Below, piece after piece: positions 37,371 through 46,686 of a stretch of DNA of 64,000 nucleotides (the stretch's first letter is position 1; each line of letters begins with the position of its first letter). The DNA is from Streptomyces sp. WM4235 (lineage in GTDB: Bacteria > Actinomycetota > Actinomycetes > Streptomycetales > Streptomycetaceae): assembly GCF_001279725.1 (NCBI RefSeq), contig NZ_LGDE01000204.1:1-64000 (forward strand), in the 5' to 3' direction. A model generated the notes under the pieces. That model saw nothing but the letters and a program-made list of their open reading frames with translations, did no database searches and was not told the DNA's origin. The translations under genes were made by a program, and so were the position numbers.

Positions 37371-38014
37371 GCGCAGCGCCCTCCCTCAAGGGTGCGGCGG
37401 TCGGCCGGAGGATCGGCATCGGGCTGATGTACGGGCTGTGGAAGCCGCGCGTACTGGGAGCCTGGAAGGTGCCCGCGAAGGGCCCCGTCATCCTCGCCGT
37501 GAACCACTCCCACAACATAGACGGCCCCATGGTGATGGGGACCGCGCCGAGACCGCTGCACTTCCTGATCAAGAAGGAAGCGTACGTGGGTCCCCTCGGC
37601 CCGTTCCTCGACGGCATCGGGCAGGTGAAGGTCGACCGCGCCGGCGCCGACCGCACCGCCATCGGCCGCGCCCTCGGCGTGCTCGACAACGGCGGCGCCC
37701 TGGGGATCTTCCCCGAGGGCACCCGGGGCGAGGGCGACTTCGCCTCGCTCCGCGCCGGCCTCGCCTACTTCGCGGTGCGCAGCGGCGCCCCCGTCGTACC
37801 CGTCGCCGTGCTCGGCAGCACCGAGAGCCGCGGCCGACTCGTGAAGGGCCTGCCGGCCCTCAAGAGCCGGGTCGACGTGGTCTTCGGCTCCGCCTTCGAC
37901 GCCGGGGACGGCACGGGCCGTCGCACACGCACCGCCTTGGACGAGGCCACCGTACGCATCCAGGACCGGCTGACCGCCCACCTGGCCGACGCCAAGCGCC
38001 TCACCGGGCGCTGA
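37367..38014 (+). CDS. PlsC-like 1-acylglycerol-3-phosphate acyltransferase
   Basis: The product is 215 aa from GTG 37367 (GTGA overlap with cmk). Acyltransferase motif I is VNHSHNIDGPM (HxxxxD form), motif III is GIFPEGTRGEG, and VVPVAVLGS is motif IV. A short N-terminal hydrophobic segment surrounds IGLMYGLWKPRV. It transfers an acyl chain to a lysophospholipid or similar acceptor. It sits between cmk and der, an arrangement common in actinobacteria. Confidence 0.92.
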   Translation: MSAAPSLKGAAVGRRIGIGLMYGLWKPRVLGAWKVPAKGPVILAVNHSHNIDGPMVMGTAPRPLHFLIKKEAYVGPLGPFLDGIGQVKVDRAGADRTAIGRALGVLDNGGALGIFPEGTRGEGDFASLRAGLAYFAVRSGAPVVPVAVLGSTESRGRLVKGLPALKSRVDVVFGSAFDAGDGTGRRTRTALDEATVRIQDRLTAHLADAKRLTGR

Positions 38015-38089
38015 GTGAGACTTGACCCAGTAGTGGAACCGCGCCGCGCGGGCACCACCGATCACCACGAACGACGAGGAACGGACTTC

Positions 38090-39550
38090 ATGAACGACCA
38101 GCACGACCACGGAGCACTTGGCGACGCCGAGTACGCGGAGTTCATGGAGCTCGCCGCGGAAGAGGGCTTCGACGTCGAGGACGTCGAAGGCGCCCTGCAG
38201 GAGGCGGGCCACGGCCCGCTGCCCGTCCTCGCCGTCGTCGGCCGGCCGAACGTCGGCAAGTCGACCCTGGTGAACCGCATCATCGGCCGCCGCGAGGCCG
38301 TTGTCGAAGACAAGCCCGGCGTCACCCGCGACCGCGTCACCTACGAGGCCGAATGGGCCGGCCGCCGCTTCAAGGTCGTCGACACCGGCGGCTGGGAGCA
38401 GGACGTCCTCGGTATCGACGCCGCCGTCGCCGCCCAGGCCGAGTACGCCATCGAGAGCGCCGACGCGGTCGTCTTCGTCGTGGACGCCAAGGTCGGCGCC
38501 ACCGACACCGACGAGGCCGTCGTCAGGCTGCTGCGCCGGGCCGGCAAGCCCGTCGTGCTCTGCGCCAACAAGGTCGATGGCCTGAGCGGCGAGTCCGACG
38601 CGGCGTCCCTGTGGTCGCTGGGCCTCGGCCTGCCGCACCCGGTCTCCTCCCTGCACGGCCGCGGCACGGGCGACATGCTCGACGCGGTACTGGAGGCCCT
38701 CCCCGAGGCCCCCGCGCAGACCTTCGGCACCCCCATCGGCGGCCCCCGCCGCATCGCGCTGATCGGCCGCCCCAACGTCGGCAAGTCCTCGCTCCTGAAC
38801 AAGGTCGCGAAGGAGGACCGCGTCGTCGTCAACGAACTGGCCGGCACCACCCGCGACCCGGTCGACGAGCTGATCCAACTCGGCGGGGTCACCTGGAAGT
38901 TCGTGGACACCGCGGGCATCCGCAAGAAGGTCCACCTCCAGCAGGGCGCCGACTACTACGCCTCGCTGCGCACGGCCGCCGCCGTGGAGAAGGCGGAGGT
39001 CGCGGTCATCCTGATCGACTCGACCGAGACCATCAGCGTCCAGGACCAGCGCATCATCACCATGGCCGTCGAGGCGGGCCGCGCGGTCGTCATCGCGTAC
39101 AACAAGTGGGACGAGCTCGACGAGGAGCGCCGCTACTACCTCGAGCGCGAGATCGAGACCGAGATGCAGCAGGTCGCCTGGGCGCCCCGCGTCAACGTCT
39201 CGGCGCTCACCGGCCGCCACATGGAGAAGCTGGTCCCGGCGATCGAGACCGCGCTGGCGGGCTGGGAGACGCGCGTCCCCACCGGTCGGCTGAACGCGTT
39301 CCTCGGCGAGGTCGTCGCCGCCCACCCGCACCCGATCCGCGGCGGCAAGCAGCCCCGCATCCTGTTCGGGACCCAGGCGGGAAGCAAGCCGCCGCGCTTC
39401 GTCCTCTTCGCCTCCGGCTTCCTGGAGCACGGCTACCGCCGTTTCATCGAGCGCCGGTTGCGCGAGGAGTTCGGTTTCGAGGGCACCCCGATCCACCTTT
39501 CGGTGCGGGTGCGCGAGAAGCGCGGCGCGCAGTACAAGAAGAAGAAGTAA
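38090..39550 (+). CDS. der: ribosome biogenesis GTPase Der (EngA)
   Basis: The product is 486 aa from ATG 38090, SD GAGGA. An acidic ~45-residue N-terminus ([20 protein letters not shown]) precedes two GTPase domains. G1: [16 protein letters not shown] and [16 protein letters not shown]3: DTGGWEQ and DTAGIRKK. G4: NKVDG and NKWDE. The C-terminal KH-like domain ends in a Lys tail. It is needed for 50S subunit assembly. The frame upstream of 38090 is open but unconserved. Confidence 0.96.
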   Translation: MNDQHDHGALGDAEYAEFMELAAEEGFDVEDVEGALQEAGHGPLPVLAVVGRPNVGKSTLVNRIIGRREAVVEDKPGVTRDRVTYEAEWAGRRFKVVDTGGWEQDVLGIDAAVAAQAEYAIESADAVVFVVDAKVGATDTDEAVVRLLRRAGKPVVLCANKVDGLSGESDAASLWSLGLGLPHPVSSLHGRGTGDMLDAVLEALPEAPAQTFGTPIGGPRRIALIGRPNVGKSSLLNKVAKEDRVVVNELAGTTRDPVDELIQLGGVTWKFVDTAGIRKKVHLQQGADYYASLRTAAAVEKAEVAVILIDSTETISVQDQRIITMAVEAGRAVVIAYNKWDELDEERRYYLEREIETEMQQVAWAPRVNVSALTGRHMEKLVPAIETALAGWETRVPTGRLNAFLGEVVAAHPHPIRGGKQPRILFGTQAGSKPPRFVLFASGFLEHGYRRFIERRLREEFGFEGTPIHLSVRVREKRGAQYKKKK

Positions 39551-39577
39551 GGCGTACGCGCCGACGTGCCGCCGGGG

Positions 39578-40027
39578 TCAGTAGCCCCGGCGCGGAGCGG
39601 GCGGCAGGGCCGCCGGGACGTGTTGCATCCCGGTCTGGTGCTGTCGCCCGTTGGCGTATCCCTGTCCCTGTCCCTGACCGGAGCCGGCGGAGTGGGCGTA
39701 CGAGGGCAGCGGGGCCGGGACGTAAGGGGCGGGCTGCCAGGCCTCCACCGGCTGCCAGGAGGGCGTGCTCCAGGCCGCCGCGTACGAACCGCCCCCCGCC
39801 CCGGCCCCGCCGTGGCCGCCCCCGTAGGAGAAGGCCGTGAAACCGAGGTCCTCCTCGCCCGTACGGTCACCCGGCAGGGTCCGGAAGGCGCGCAGGTACT
39901 CCGAGTACAACGTGTCGTAGATCGGGGTGTGCGAGGCGACCGGGGCGATGTCCCGATCCCGGGACGGGCGCATCGGGGGGACGGTGCTCGGATGGGACGG
40001 GGCGCGGGAGACGTCGTGTGAATGCAC
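39578..40027 (-). CDS. hypothetical protein with Gly/Pro/Gln-rich C-terminus
   Basis: The product is 149 aa from GTG 40027; ATG 39973 (MRPSRDRDIAPVASH) is an alternative. The only globular-looking part is IYDTLYSEYLRAFRTLPGDRTGEEDLGF (residues ~37-65). The rest is low complexity (GGGHGGAGAGGG, SGQGQGQGYANG). It converges on der. No family is recognised. Confidence 0.6.
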   Translation of the reverse strand: MHSHDVSRAPSHPSTVPPMRPSRDRDIAPVASHTPIYDTLYSEYLRAFRTLPGDRTGEEDLGFTAFSYGGGHGGAGAGGGSYAAAWSTPSWQPVEAWQPAPYVPAPLPSYAHSAGSGQGQGQGYANGRQHQTGMQHVPAALPPAPRRGY

Positions 40028-40088
40028 GTATCAGCCAACGAACCCGGGGCCCTGCGGATGCGGGGTGAACGGGGAGAAAACGCAGATC

Positions 40089-40124
40089 GCCGGGGGTGCG
40101 CGGGACGGACCGCGCACCCCCGGC
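40089..40124 (-). terminator. terminator hairpin downstream of the 40204-41022 gene
   Basis: A perfect 15-bp stem GCCGGGGGTGCGCGG / CCGCGCACCCCCGGC with a 6-nt loop, 80 nt past the stop. Confidence 0.8.
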
Positions 40125-40203
40125 GCATGCGGTCCGGCCCCTTCGGCGGGGGCGGGCGACCGTTTCGGCGGGGTGTGAGGGACGAGCGGGAAGGGCGAGG
40201 GGA

Positions 40204-41022
40204 TCAGGCGCCCGGGGTACCGGCCAGGGGCATCGAGGCGGCGACCAGCTGCCCGTTGGCGGCGGCCTTGTCGAGGGCGTCGCGGAGCAGGTCCTCGCGG
40301 GGCTGCTGGCCGATGGAACCGACCGGAGCCGCGTAGATGAGCACGCGCTGGGTCTTGTTGACGGCGGCTCGCCAGCCGTCGGTCACGGACAGCGCCTGGT
40401 GCGCCTGCCACCAGTGGATCGGGCTGCCGCCGGCCGGACCGGGCTGGAGGACGGCGTGCAGCTGTCCCGCGGCGAGGAGGACCGACCAGCCGGCCAGCGG
40501 CGAGGGGAGCTGCTTGGTGTCGGTGACCGGGATGAAGCCCTGCTCGATGAGGAGCGGCAGGAAGTCGTCGCCGGGGCCGGTGGTGCCGGGACGGGCGATC
40601 GGGGCGGTGGGCTCGACGACCAGCGCGGGGTGCAGCTCGTTGTCGATCAGGACCAGGCCGCTGGTGATGCCGAGGACGGCCTGACCGCCGGGCACGGACT
40701 GGGGGGCGCCGTCGGGGGCGACCGGGGAGGGGGCGGGTGCCGGACTGTCGCCGGTGATGCTGGCGACGGCGCCCTGGAGCTGGGCCTCGGGTACGGAGAC
40801 CACCTGGGAGGGGATGCAGGTGGCGTGGGCGAAGGCGAGGACGGCGGTCTCCTCGCCGACGAACAGCACGGTGCTGGTGCGGTCGCTCTCGGGGTTGCCG
40901 GGGGTGCGGCAGGAAGTGCAGTCGTAACTGCCCGGCGCGTCGTCGCCGACGAGCAGCCTGTCGGCTTCTTCGTCACCGATCTCGGCACGTACCTCATCAC
41001 TGACGTCGAGCATGCGCGGCAC
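40204..41022 (-). CDS. conserved hypothetical protein (streptomycete)
   Basis: The product is 272 aa. GTG 41022 has SD GAGGAG with 7-nt spacing; ATG 41013 is internal. The N-terminal half has one CxxC (SYDCTSCRTPG), followed by VLFVGEETAVLAFAHATCIPSQVV. The second half repeats a similar beta-rich pattern (AGWSVLLAAGQLHAVLQPG, RVLIYAAPVG). The link PAPAPSPVAP is disordered. No signal peptide. I do not recognise the family. Confidence 0.75.
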   Translation of the reverse strand: MPRMLDVSDEVRAEIGDEEADRLLVGDDAPGSYDCTSCRTPGNPESDRTSTVLFVGEETAVLAFAHATCIPSQVVSVPEAQLQGAVASITGDSPAPAPSPVAPDGAPQSVPGGQAVLGITSGLVLIDNELHPALVVEPTAPIARPGTTGPGDDFLPLLIEQGFIPVTDTKQLPSPLAGWSVLLAAGQLHAVLQPGPAGGSPIHWWQAHQALSVTDGWRAAVNKTQRVLIYAAPVGSIGQQPREDLLRDALDKAAANGQLVAASMPLAGTPGA

Positions 41023-42042
<1,020 letters not shown>

Positions 42043-42117
42043 CCGGCCCCGGGGCCCGGCCCGGCCGGTTCCGGGGCATTTCTTGCGGGCGGTCCGGAAC
42101 GCGCCGACCCTGGAGAC

Positions 42118-42633
42118 ATGAGCGGACACGGACACTCCCGCCGCGTCGCCTGGGCGGCGGCAGCGGCGCTCCTGCTGGTACCCGCCACCGCCTGCACCGC
42201 CGGGGCGACCGAGAACGGCGTCGCGAGCGCCTCGTCGGCCCTCGCACCCGCGACGGCGATCCGGGCGGACGGCCCGGCGGACCCTGCGGCGGCCGAGGCG
42301 CGGATCGAGAAGAACTGGGCCGCGTTCTTCGACCCCTCGGTCTCCGCCGACCGGAAGGCCGAGGTCCTGCAGAACGGCGACCTGCTCAAGCCCCTGCTGG
42401 CCGCCGTCTCGGTTCATCCCCAGGCCGCCGCCGTGTCCTCAGAGGTCACCGGGGTCACCTTCACCTCGCCCACCGAGGCCGAGGTCACCTACGACCTGCT
42501 CGTGAGCGGATTCCCGGTGCTGTCCGACACCAAGGGGGGCGCCGTCCTGGAGGACGGCGTCTGGAAGGTCTCCCTCACCTCGCTCTGCGCCCTGGTGAAA
42601 CTGGGTGGCGACCTCGCCGTCCCGGGCTGCTGA
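42118..42633 (+). CDS. Mtb12-like (low-molecular-weight antigen) lipoprotein
   Basis: The product is 171 aa from ATG 42118. The lipoprotein signal RRVAWAAAAALLLVPATAC has a lipobox Cys at residue ~26. The mature part has EKNWAAFFDPSVSADRKAEVLQNG and ATVTYDLLVSGFPVL-type strands like the Mtb12/CFP-2 family. ALVKLGGDLAVPGC at the end gives a second Cys pair. It is anchored outside the membrane; the function is unknown. Confidence 0.8.
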   Translation: MSGHGHSRRVAWAAAAALLLVPATACTAGATENGVASASSALAPATAIRADGPADPAAAEARIEKNWAAFFDPSVSADRKAEVLQNGDLLKPLLAAVSVHPQAAAVSSEVTGVTFTSPTEAEVTYDLLVSGFPVLSDTKGGAVLEDGVWKVSLTSLCALVKLGGDLAVPGC

Positions 42634-42702
42634 CGCCCCGGCCCGGCCGGCCCCGCACCACCGCGCGCGGCGCCCGCGTCCCGCGCCGGCAGACTTCCGA
42701 TC

Positions 42703-43677
42703 ATGCTGGAGACCTCCGCCCGACTGCTGCGCCTGTTGTCCCTGTTGCAGGCCCACCGCGAATGGACCGGCCCCGATCTCGCCGACCGGCTCGGGGTCAC
42801 CCCGCGCACCGTGCGACGGGACGTGGACCGGTTGCGCGAGCTCGGCTACCCGGTGAACGCCAGCCCCGGTACCGGGGGCGGGTACCAGCTGGGCGCGGGG
42901 GCGGAACTGCCGCCGCTGCTGCTCGACGACGACGAGGCCGTGGCCGTCGCCGTGGGGCTGCGGACGGCCGCCGGCAACGGGGTCGAGGGGATCGGCGAGG
43001 CCTCGGTACGGGCCCTCGCCAAGCTGGAGCAGGTCCTGCCGTCACGGCTGCGCCGACGGATCTCCGCGCTGAACGAGTTCACCGTGCCGATGCTGAGGGG
43101 GCCGCAGCGGTCCACCGTCGACCCGGCCGTGCTGACCGAGCTCGCGACCGTGTGCCGGGACGGCGAGCGACTGCGCTTCGGCTACCGGGATCACGAGGGC
43201 AACGTCACCCGCCGCACGGTGGAGCCCCACCGACTGGTGTGCACCGAGCGACGCTGGTACCTCGTCGCCTGGGACGTCGACCGAGAGGACTGGCGCACCT
43301 TCCGGGCCGACCGGATCGAGCCCGCGCCCCCGCACGGTCCGCGTTTCCCGCCGCGCCCGGCGCCCGCCGAGGACCTGGCCGCGTACGTCTCCGAAGGCGT
43401 GTCCGGACGGGCCTACGCGGCCCGGGCGCTGGTACGGCTCGCCGTCTCCGCCGAGGAGGCCGCCACGATCGTCGGGCCGAGCGACGGCACCCTGGAACCG
43501 GTGGACGGACAGAGCTGTCTGCTGCGCACCGGGGCGGTGAATCTGGACGTACTTGTGATTCACATCATGATGCTCGGGTGTGAGTTCGAAGTCGTCGAAC
43601 CGGTGGAGCTTACCGGGAGGATCCGGGCCCTGCGTGACCTTCTCGACCGATCGGTGAAGAACCCGCAAGGAAGCTGA
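42703..43677 (+). CDS. HTH-WYL transcriptional regulator (YafY/DeoR-like)
   Basis: The product is 324 aa from ATG 42703. The N-terminal HTH_11 is ETSARLLRLLSLLQAHREWTGPDLADRLGVTPRTVRRDVDRL. The WYL domain (residues ~140-210) contains RRTVEPHRLVCTERRWYLVAWDVDREDWRTF, with the WYL triad intact. The C-terminal WCX extension contains AYAARALVRLAVSAEEAATI. A 119-bp part of this extension (43410-43528) has an inverted copy inside the neighbouring PAP2 gene. WYL domains sense nucleic-acid-like or nucleotide ligands. No obvious target operon is adjacent. Confidence 0.9.
   Translation: MLETSARLLRLLSLLQAHREWTGPDLADRLGVTPRTVRRDVDRLRELGYPVNASPGTGGGYQLGAGAELPPLLLDDDEAVAVAVGLRTAAGNGVEGIGEASVRALAKLEQVLPSRLRRRISALNEFTVPMLRGPQRSTVDPAVLTELATVCRDGERLRFGYRDHEGNVTRRTVEPHRLVCTERRWYLVAWDVDREDWRTFRADRIEPAPPHGPRFPPRPAPAEDLAAYVSEGVSGRAYAARALVRLAVSAEEAATIVGPSDGTLEPVDGQSCLLRTGAVNLDVLVIHIMMLGCEFEVVEPVELTGRIRALRDLLDRSVKNPQGS
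43410..43528 (+). repeat. 119-bp duplicated segment, parent copy in the WYL gene
   Basis: From GGCCTACGCGG to CTGCGCA, ungapped, 11 mismatches (about 91% identity) against the complement of 43981-44099. The reading frame is conserved between copies. The parent copy is judged from its position inside a normal WYL C-terminal domain. Confidence 0.9.
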
Positions 43678-43684
43678 CGGGGGT

Positions 43685-45052
43685 TCAGTCCCACTCCTTC
43701 GGCGACTCCCCGGCAATCCTCCGGCGGGGAAATCGGTGGCCCTGGAACGGAATGGGAAACAGCCTTCCCGGCGGGCGTGTCGCGGGTCGAAAAAGAAAGG
43801 CCCCGGGCCTCTTGTCGGCCACTTCCGGGTAAGTGGGCCCGGGCAAAGGACTGTCGACAATCCGTGACACAAGCGTGACCCGGTACGGAGGAACCTCAGG
43901 GCGCGATGCTGACGGACCGGGCAGGTGAACGACAACGGCGGGCCGGTTCGATGAACCGGCCCCCCCTGCCGGGGCCCTGTTGCGCAGAAGACAGTTTTCC
44001 CCGTCCACCTTTTCCAGGGTACCGTCCCTCGGCCCGACGATCGTGGCGGCCTCCTCGGGGGAGACGGGGAGCCGTACCAGCGCCCGGGCCGCGTAGGCCG
44101 GCCTGGGCGTCGGGCCGTGGCCCGTCCCGGCGTTGGCGGCGGGCTGCCCGGCGGCCTGCGCCTGCGGGTTGGCCGGAGCGGCGGCCGGGACGGGTGCCGT
44201 GGCCTCCGCGTTCCGCCGCAGCTGCCACTTGCCGCCCGCGGAGAGCAGCGGGGTGAGCGCGGCGGCGACCGGCTCGGACACCCGGCCCTCCTCCAGCCGG
44301 CGGCGCAGCAGCTCGCGCAGCTCGAAGACGTAGGCCTCGGCCCGGGCGACCAGCGGCTCGAACCAGGGCAGAGCCAGCAGGATCAGCAGGCCGGCGGTCC
44401 AGCCCAGCAGTACGTCGCTCACCCAGTGGGTGCCGAGGTACACGGTGGTGGCGCCGACGCTCAGCGAGACGACCGCGGACACCACCGACAGCACCCGCCG
44501 GGTGACCACGGTGGAAGCCAGGTAGGCCAGGATTCCCCAGGTCACGACGGCGTTGGCGGTGTGGCCGGAAGGAAATATATCGCCGCCGGCGAAGAGCTCG
44601 GCGGAGCCGATCTCGGTCGCGTAGTGCGGGCCGAGCCGGCCGAGGCCGATCTTCACGGCGCCGACGGTGACGTTCAGCAGGAGCAGCGCCACGCCGAGGG
44701 TGATCAGCGGGCGGAGGGTGTGCTGCCGCCACGAGCGCCACCCGAGCCAGGCCGCGACCATGACGGCGGTGGGTCCGCGCTGACCGAGCACGACGAGGTA
44801 GTCGAGGAAGGCGTGCAGCTGCGGCCACTGCTCGTAGGGCCGGAAGAACATGATCTGCCAGTCCAACCGGACGAGCCAGGACGTGGTCAACACGGCGACC
44901 ACGATCGCGAGATAGAACGCGAGCGTGGAACCGAGGAGCACGACGCGGTGCCGGCTCATCCGCGGAGTTTGCAGATGAGCCGGTCGCTCTGGTTCCCGGT
45001 CGAGCCGGGCGAAGACCCGCTCGAGACGGGTCAGCATATGGTCGGTACGCAC
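43685..45052 (-). CDS. PAP2 superfamily membrane phosphatase with chimeric C-terminus
   Basis: The product is 455 aa from GTG 45052, probably leaderless (TAACGT 7 nt upstream); ATG 45037 is an alternative. It has about six membrane segments. PAP2 motifs: KIGLGRLGPH (C1 region), FPSGHTAN (C2), and GTHWVSDVLLGW (C3). The normal part ends near residue 320 in an Ala/Pro linker. The next ~40 residues (AYAARALVRLPVSPEEAATIV) are an inverted copy of the adjacent WYL gene, and the last ~95 residues run through an intergenic-looking hairpin region. The ancestral stop was probably lost. Confidence 0.8.
   Translation of the reverse strand: MRTDHMLTRLERVFARLDREPERPAHLQTPRMSRHRVVLLGSTLAFYLAIVVAVLTTSWLVRLDWQIMFFRPYEQWPQLHAFLDYLVVLGQRGPTAVMVAAWLGWRSWRQHTLRPLITLGVALLLLNVTVGAVKIGLGRLGPHYATEIGSAELFAGGDIFPSGHTANAVVTWGILAYLASTVVTRRVLSVVSAVVSLSVGATTVYLGTHWVSDVLLGWTAGLLILLALPWFEPLVARAEAYVFELRELLRRRLEEGRVSEPVAAALTPLLSAGGKWQLRRNAEATAPVPAAAPANPQAQAAGQPAANAGTGHGPTPRPAYAARALVRLPVSPEEAATIVGPRDGTLEKVDGENCLLRNRAPAGGAGSSNRPAVVVHLPGPSASRPEVPPYRVTLVSRIVDSPLPGPTYPEVADKRPGAFLFRPATRPPGRLFPIPFQGHRFPRRRIAGESPKEWD
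43940..43962. terminator. hairpin inside the extended PAP2 reading frame
   Basis: GGGCCGGTTC-GAT-GAACCGGCCC, a perfect 10-bp stem. Such a structure is expected between the convergent WYL and PAP2 genes, yet it lies inside the PAP2 frame. Confidence 0.6.
43981..44099 (-). repeat. 119-bp duplicated segment, inverted copy in the PAP2 gene
   Basis: The inverted partner of 43410-43528, separated by 452 bp. It is translated in the same phase as in the WYL gene, giving AYAARALVRLPVSPEEAATI and the following VDGENCLLR. Confidence 0.9.
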
Positions 45053-45287
45053 TCAATCGACGTTACCGCGCGTCGAAGCTCGGCCCGGTCGAATCGCCGG
45101 CTTTGTGATGACCATGTGATGTGGACTTGGTCTCACGCGGTACTTAATTCCCGTTATTCCACTGCCGATTGAAACGCCCGCAGGGCGATTATCGACCTGC
45201 TTACCGACGGTTTATCACCGCAGGTCAATTACTTTACTCAAGCATGGATCGGAATGATCCCTTCCGTGACCGCGGCCCCGGCCGGGC
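45053..45287. other. AT-rich intergenic region upstream of the PAP2 gene
   Basis: The stretch 45095-45260 has unusually low GC for this genome. It carries the putative -10 of the PAP2 gene at 45060-45065 (TAACGT on the minus strand). No ORF or RNA is supported. Confidence 0.5.
45060..45065 (-). promoter_or_regulatory. putative -10 for leaderless PAP2 gene
   Basis: TAACGT on the minus strand, with 7 nt to GTG 45052. Confidence 0.4.
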
Positions 45288-46403
45288 TCACGGAGGCCCC
45301 GATCCGTTGAGCCAGAACGCCCCGTACACCGCGGAGACCGAGGCCACCGAGACCAGCACCGCCGCCGCCCGCCCGGTCCGCAGGCGGGCCAGCGCCGCGG
45401 CCACCGGCAGCATCAGCGGGAAGGCGGGCAGCAGCAGCCGGGGCTTGGACCCGAAGTACCCGGACGCGCACAGTGCCAGCGCCACCACGATCCCGCAGTA
45501 GACGAGCAGGGCCGCGGGCTGGCGCTGTCGTACGCACAGCCGGTACAGCCACAACACCAGCGCCACCCCCGCGATCAGCCCGATCCCCGCCGGGAACGCC
45601 GGGGAGGCCAGCCGGGCCCCGATGAACCGGGCGAAGGCCCAGCCCCCGTCGAAGCCGTTGCCCCAGCCGCCCTGCACGTCGAGGTAGCCCAGCAGGCCCT
45701 CGCCGGTGCGCGCCCCGACCCACAGCACGTACGCCGCCGCGCCGAGCGGGGCCAGCAGGGCCCCCGCCGCCATCCGCCACGACCGCTCCCCGCGCCGCAG
45801 GGCCAGTACCGCCGCCACCCACACCGCCGCGACCACGGCGGCGCTGACCGGCCGGGTCAGCCCGGCCGCCGCCGCGAGCAGGCCCGCCGTGATCCAGCGG
45901 CCACGCAGGACCCCGTACAGGGACCAGGCCGCGAGGGCGGTGAACAGCGACTCGCTGTACGCCATGGACTGCACGATCGCGACCGGCAGCGCCGCCCAGG
46001 CGGCGACGGCCAGGACCCCGACCCGGCGGCCGTACAGCGAGTCGGCGACCGCGAAGATCCCCCAGGCCGCCGCGAGCCCCGCGACCGCGGAGACCACCAG
46101 GCCGGCCGAGCCGTACGAGAAGCCGGTCACCGCCGCCACCAGGCGCTCCAGCCAGGGCAGCAGGGGGAAGAACGCCAGGTTGGAGTGGACGTCGCCGTTC
46201 GGCAGGAGCACCTCGTACCCGTAACCCTCGGCGGCGATCCGGGCGTACCAGAGGGAGTCCCAGCGCGCCGACAGCAGTGTGTGCGGGCTGCTGTCGACCG
46301 CCGCCCCCCACAGTGCGAGCACGCTCAGCCCGAGCAGCCTGACCGCCGCGAACGCGGCCAGGGCGGGCGCGGCCCGACGAAATCCAAGATCCTTCACGGG
46401 CAT
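45288..46403 (-). CDS. multispanning glycosyltransferase (PIG-V / mannosyltransferase-like)
   Basis: The product is 371 aa from ATG 46403. GTG 46397 lies 7 nt after a GATAAT -10-like box and could be a leaderless start. The first loop holds LLSARWDSLWYARIAAEGYGY, with the WDSLWYxxIAxxGY pattern of PIG-V/ArnT-like GT-C enzymes. It has ~9-10 membrane segments. SNLAFFPLLPWLERLV and AYSESLFTALAAWSLY are family-typical. It probably moves a sugar from a polyprenyl carrier to an extracytoplasmic acceptor. Confidence 0.85.
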   Translation of the reverse strand: MPVKDLGFRRAAPALAAFAAVRLLGLSVLALWGAAVDSSPHTLLSARWDSLWYARIAAEGYGYEVLLPNGDVHSNLAFFPLLPWLERLVAAVTGFSYGSAGLVVSAVAGLAAAWGIFAVADSLYGRRVGVLAVAAWAALPVAIVQSMAYSESLFTALAAWSLYGVLRGRWITAGLLAAAAGLTRPVSAAVVAAVWVAAVLALRRGERSWRMAAGALLAPLGAAAYVLWVGARTGEGLLGYLDVQGGWGNGFDGGWAFARFIGARLASPAFPAGIGLIAGVALVLWLYRLCVRQRQPAALLVYCGIVVALALCASGYFGSKPRLLLPAFPLMLPVAAALARLRTGRAAAVLVSVASVSAVYGAFWLNGSGPP

Positions 46404-46404
46404 G

Positions 46405-46410
46405 ATTATC
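46405..46410 (-). promoter_or_regulatory. putative -10 for the GT-C gene
   Basis: GATAAT on the minus strand, 7 nt before GTG 46397. If used, ATG 46403 would not be transcribed. Confidence 0.35.
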
Positions 46411-46533
46411 GACGCCGGCCCGCCGGGCGCCGGACCAGAACCACGGGCCGTGACCAGGCGTGTACACGAGGGAAGGGAGAGGGGCCGCGGCGAGTGGCAC
46501 ACACCACACGTCGGCCGCCGTCGGGATGAGAGC

Positions 46534-46552
46534 TTGACCACGTATGGGTCAA
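46534..46552. promoter_or_regulatory. inverted repeat upstream of the MFS gene
   Basis: TTGACC-ACGTATG-GGTCAA is a perfect 6-bp palindrome in the region between divergent genes. It could be an operator for an unlinked TetR/MarR-type regulator. Confidence 0.35.
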
Positions 46553-46686
46553 ACGAACTCGCGTACGCTGACCGTTCACTCGCTTGTCGATGCCGGACCC
46601 CGCAGGACGCCGCACCCCCACCCCACCCCGTGGCTCCACACGACGCTGGTCCGCCGAGTGCGAGGGATCACCTGGGAGGTACATGC

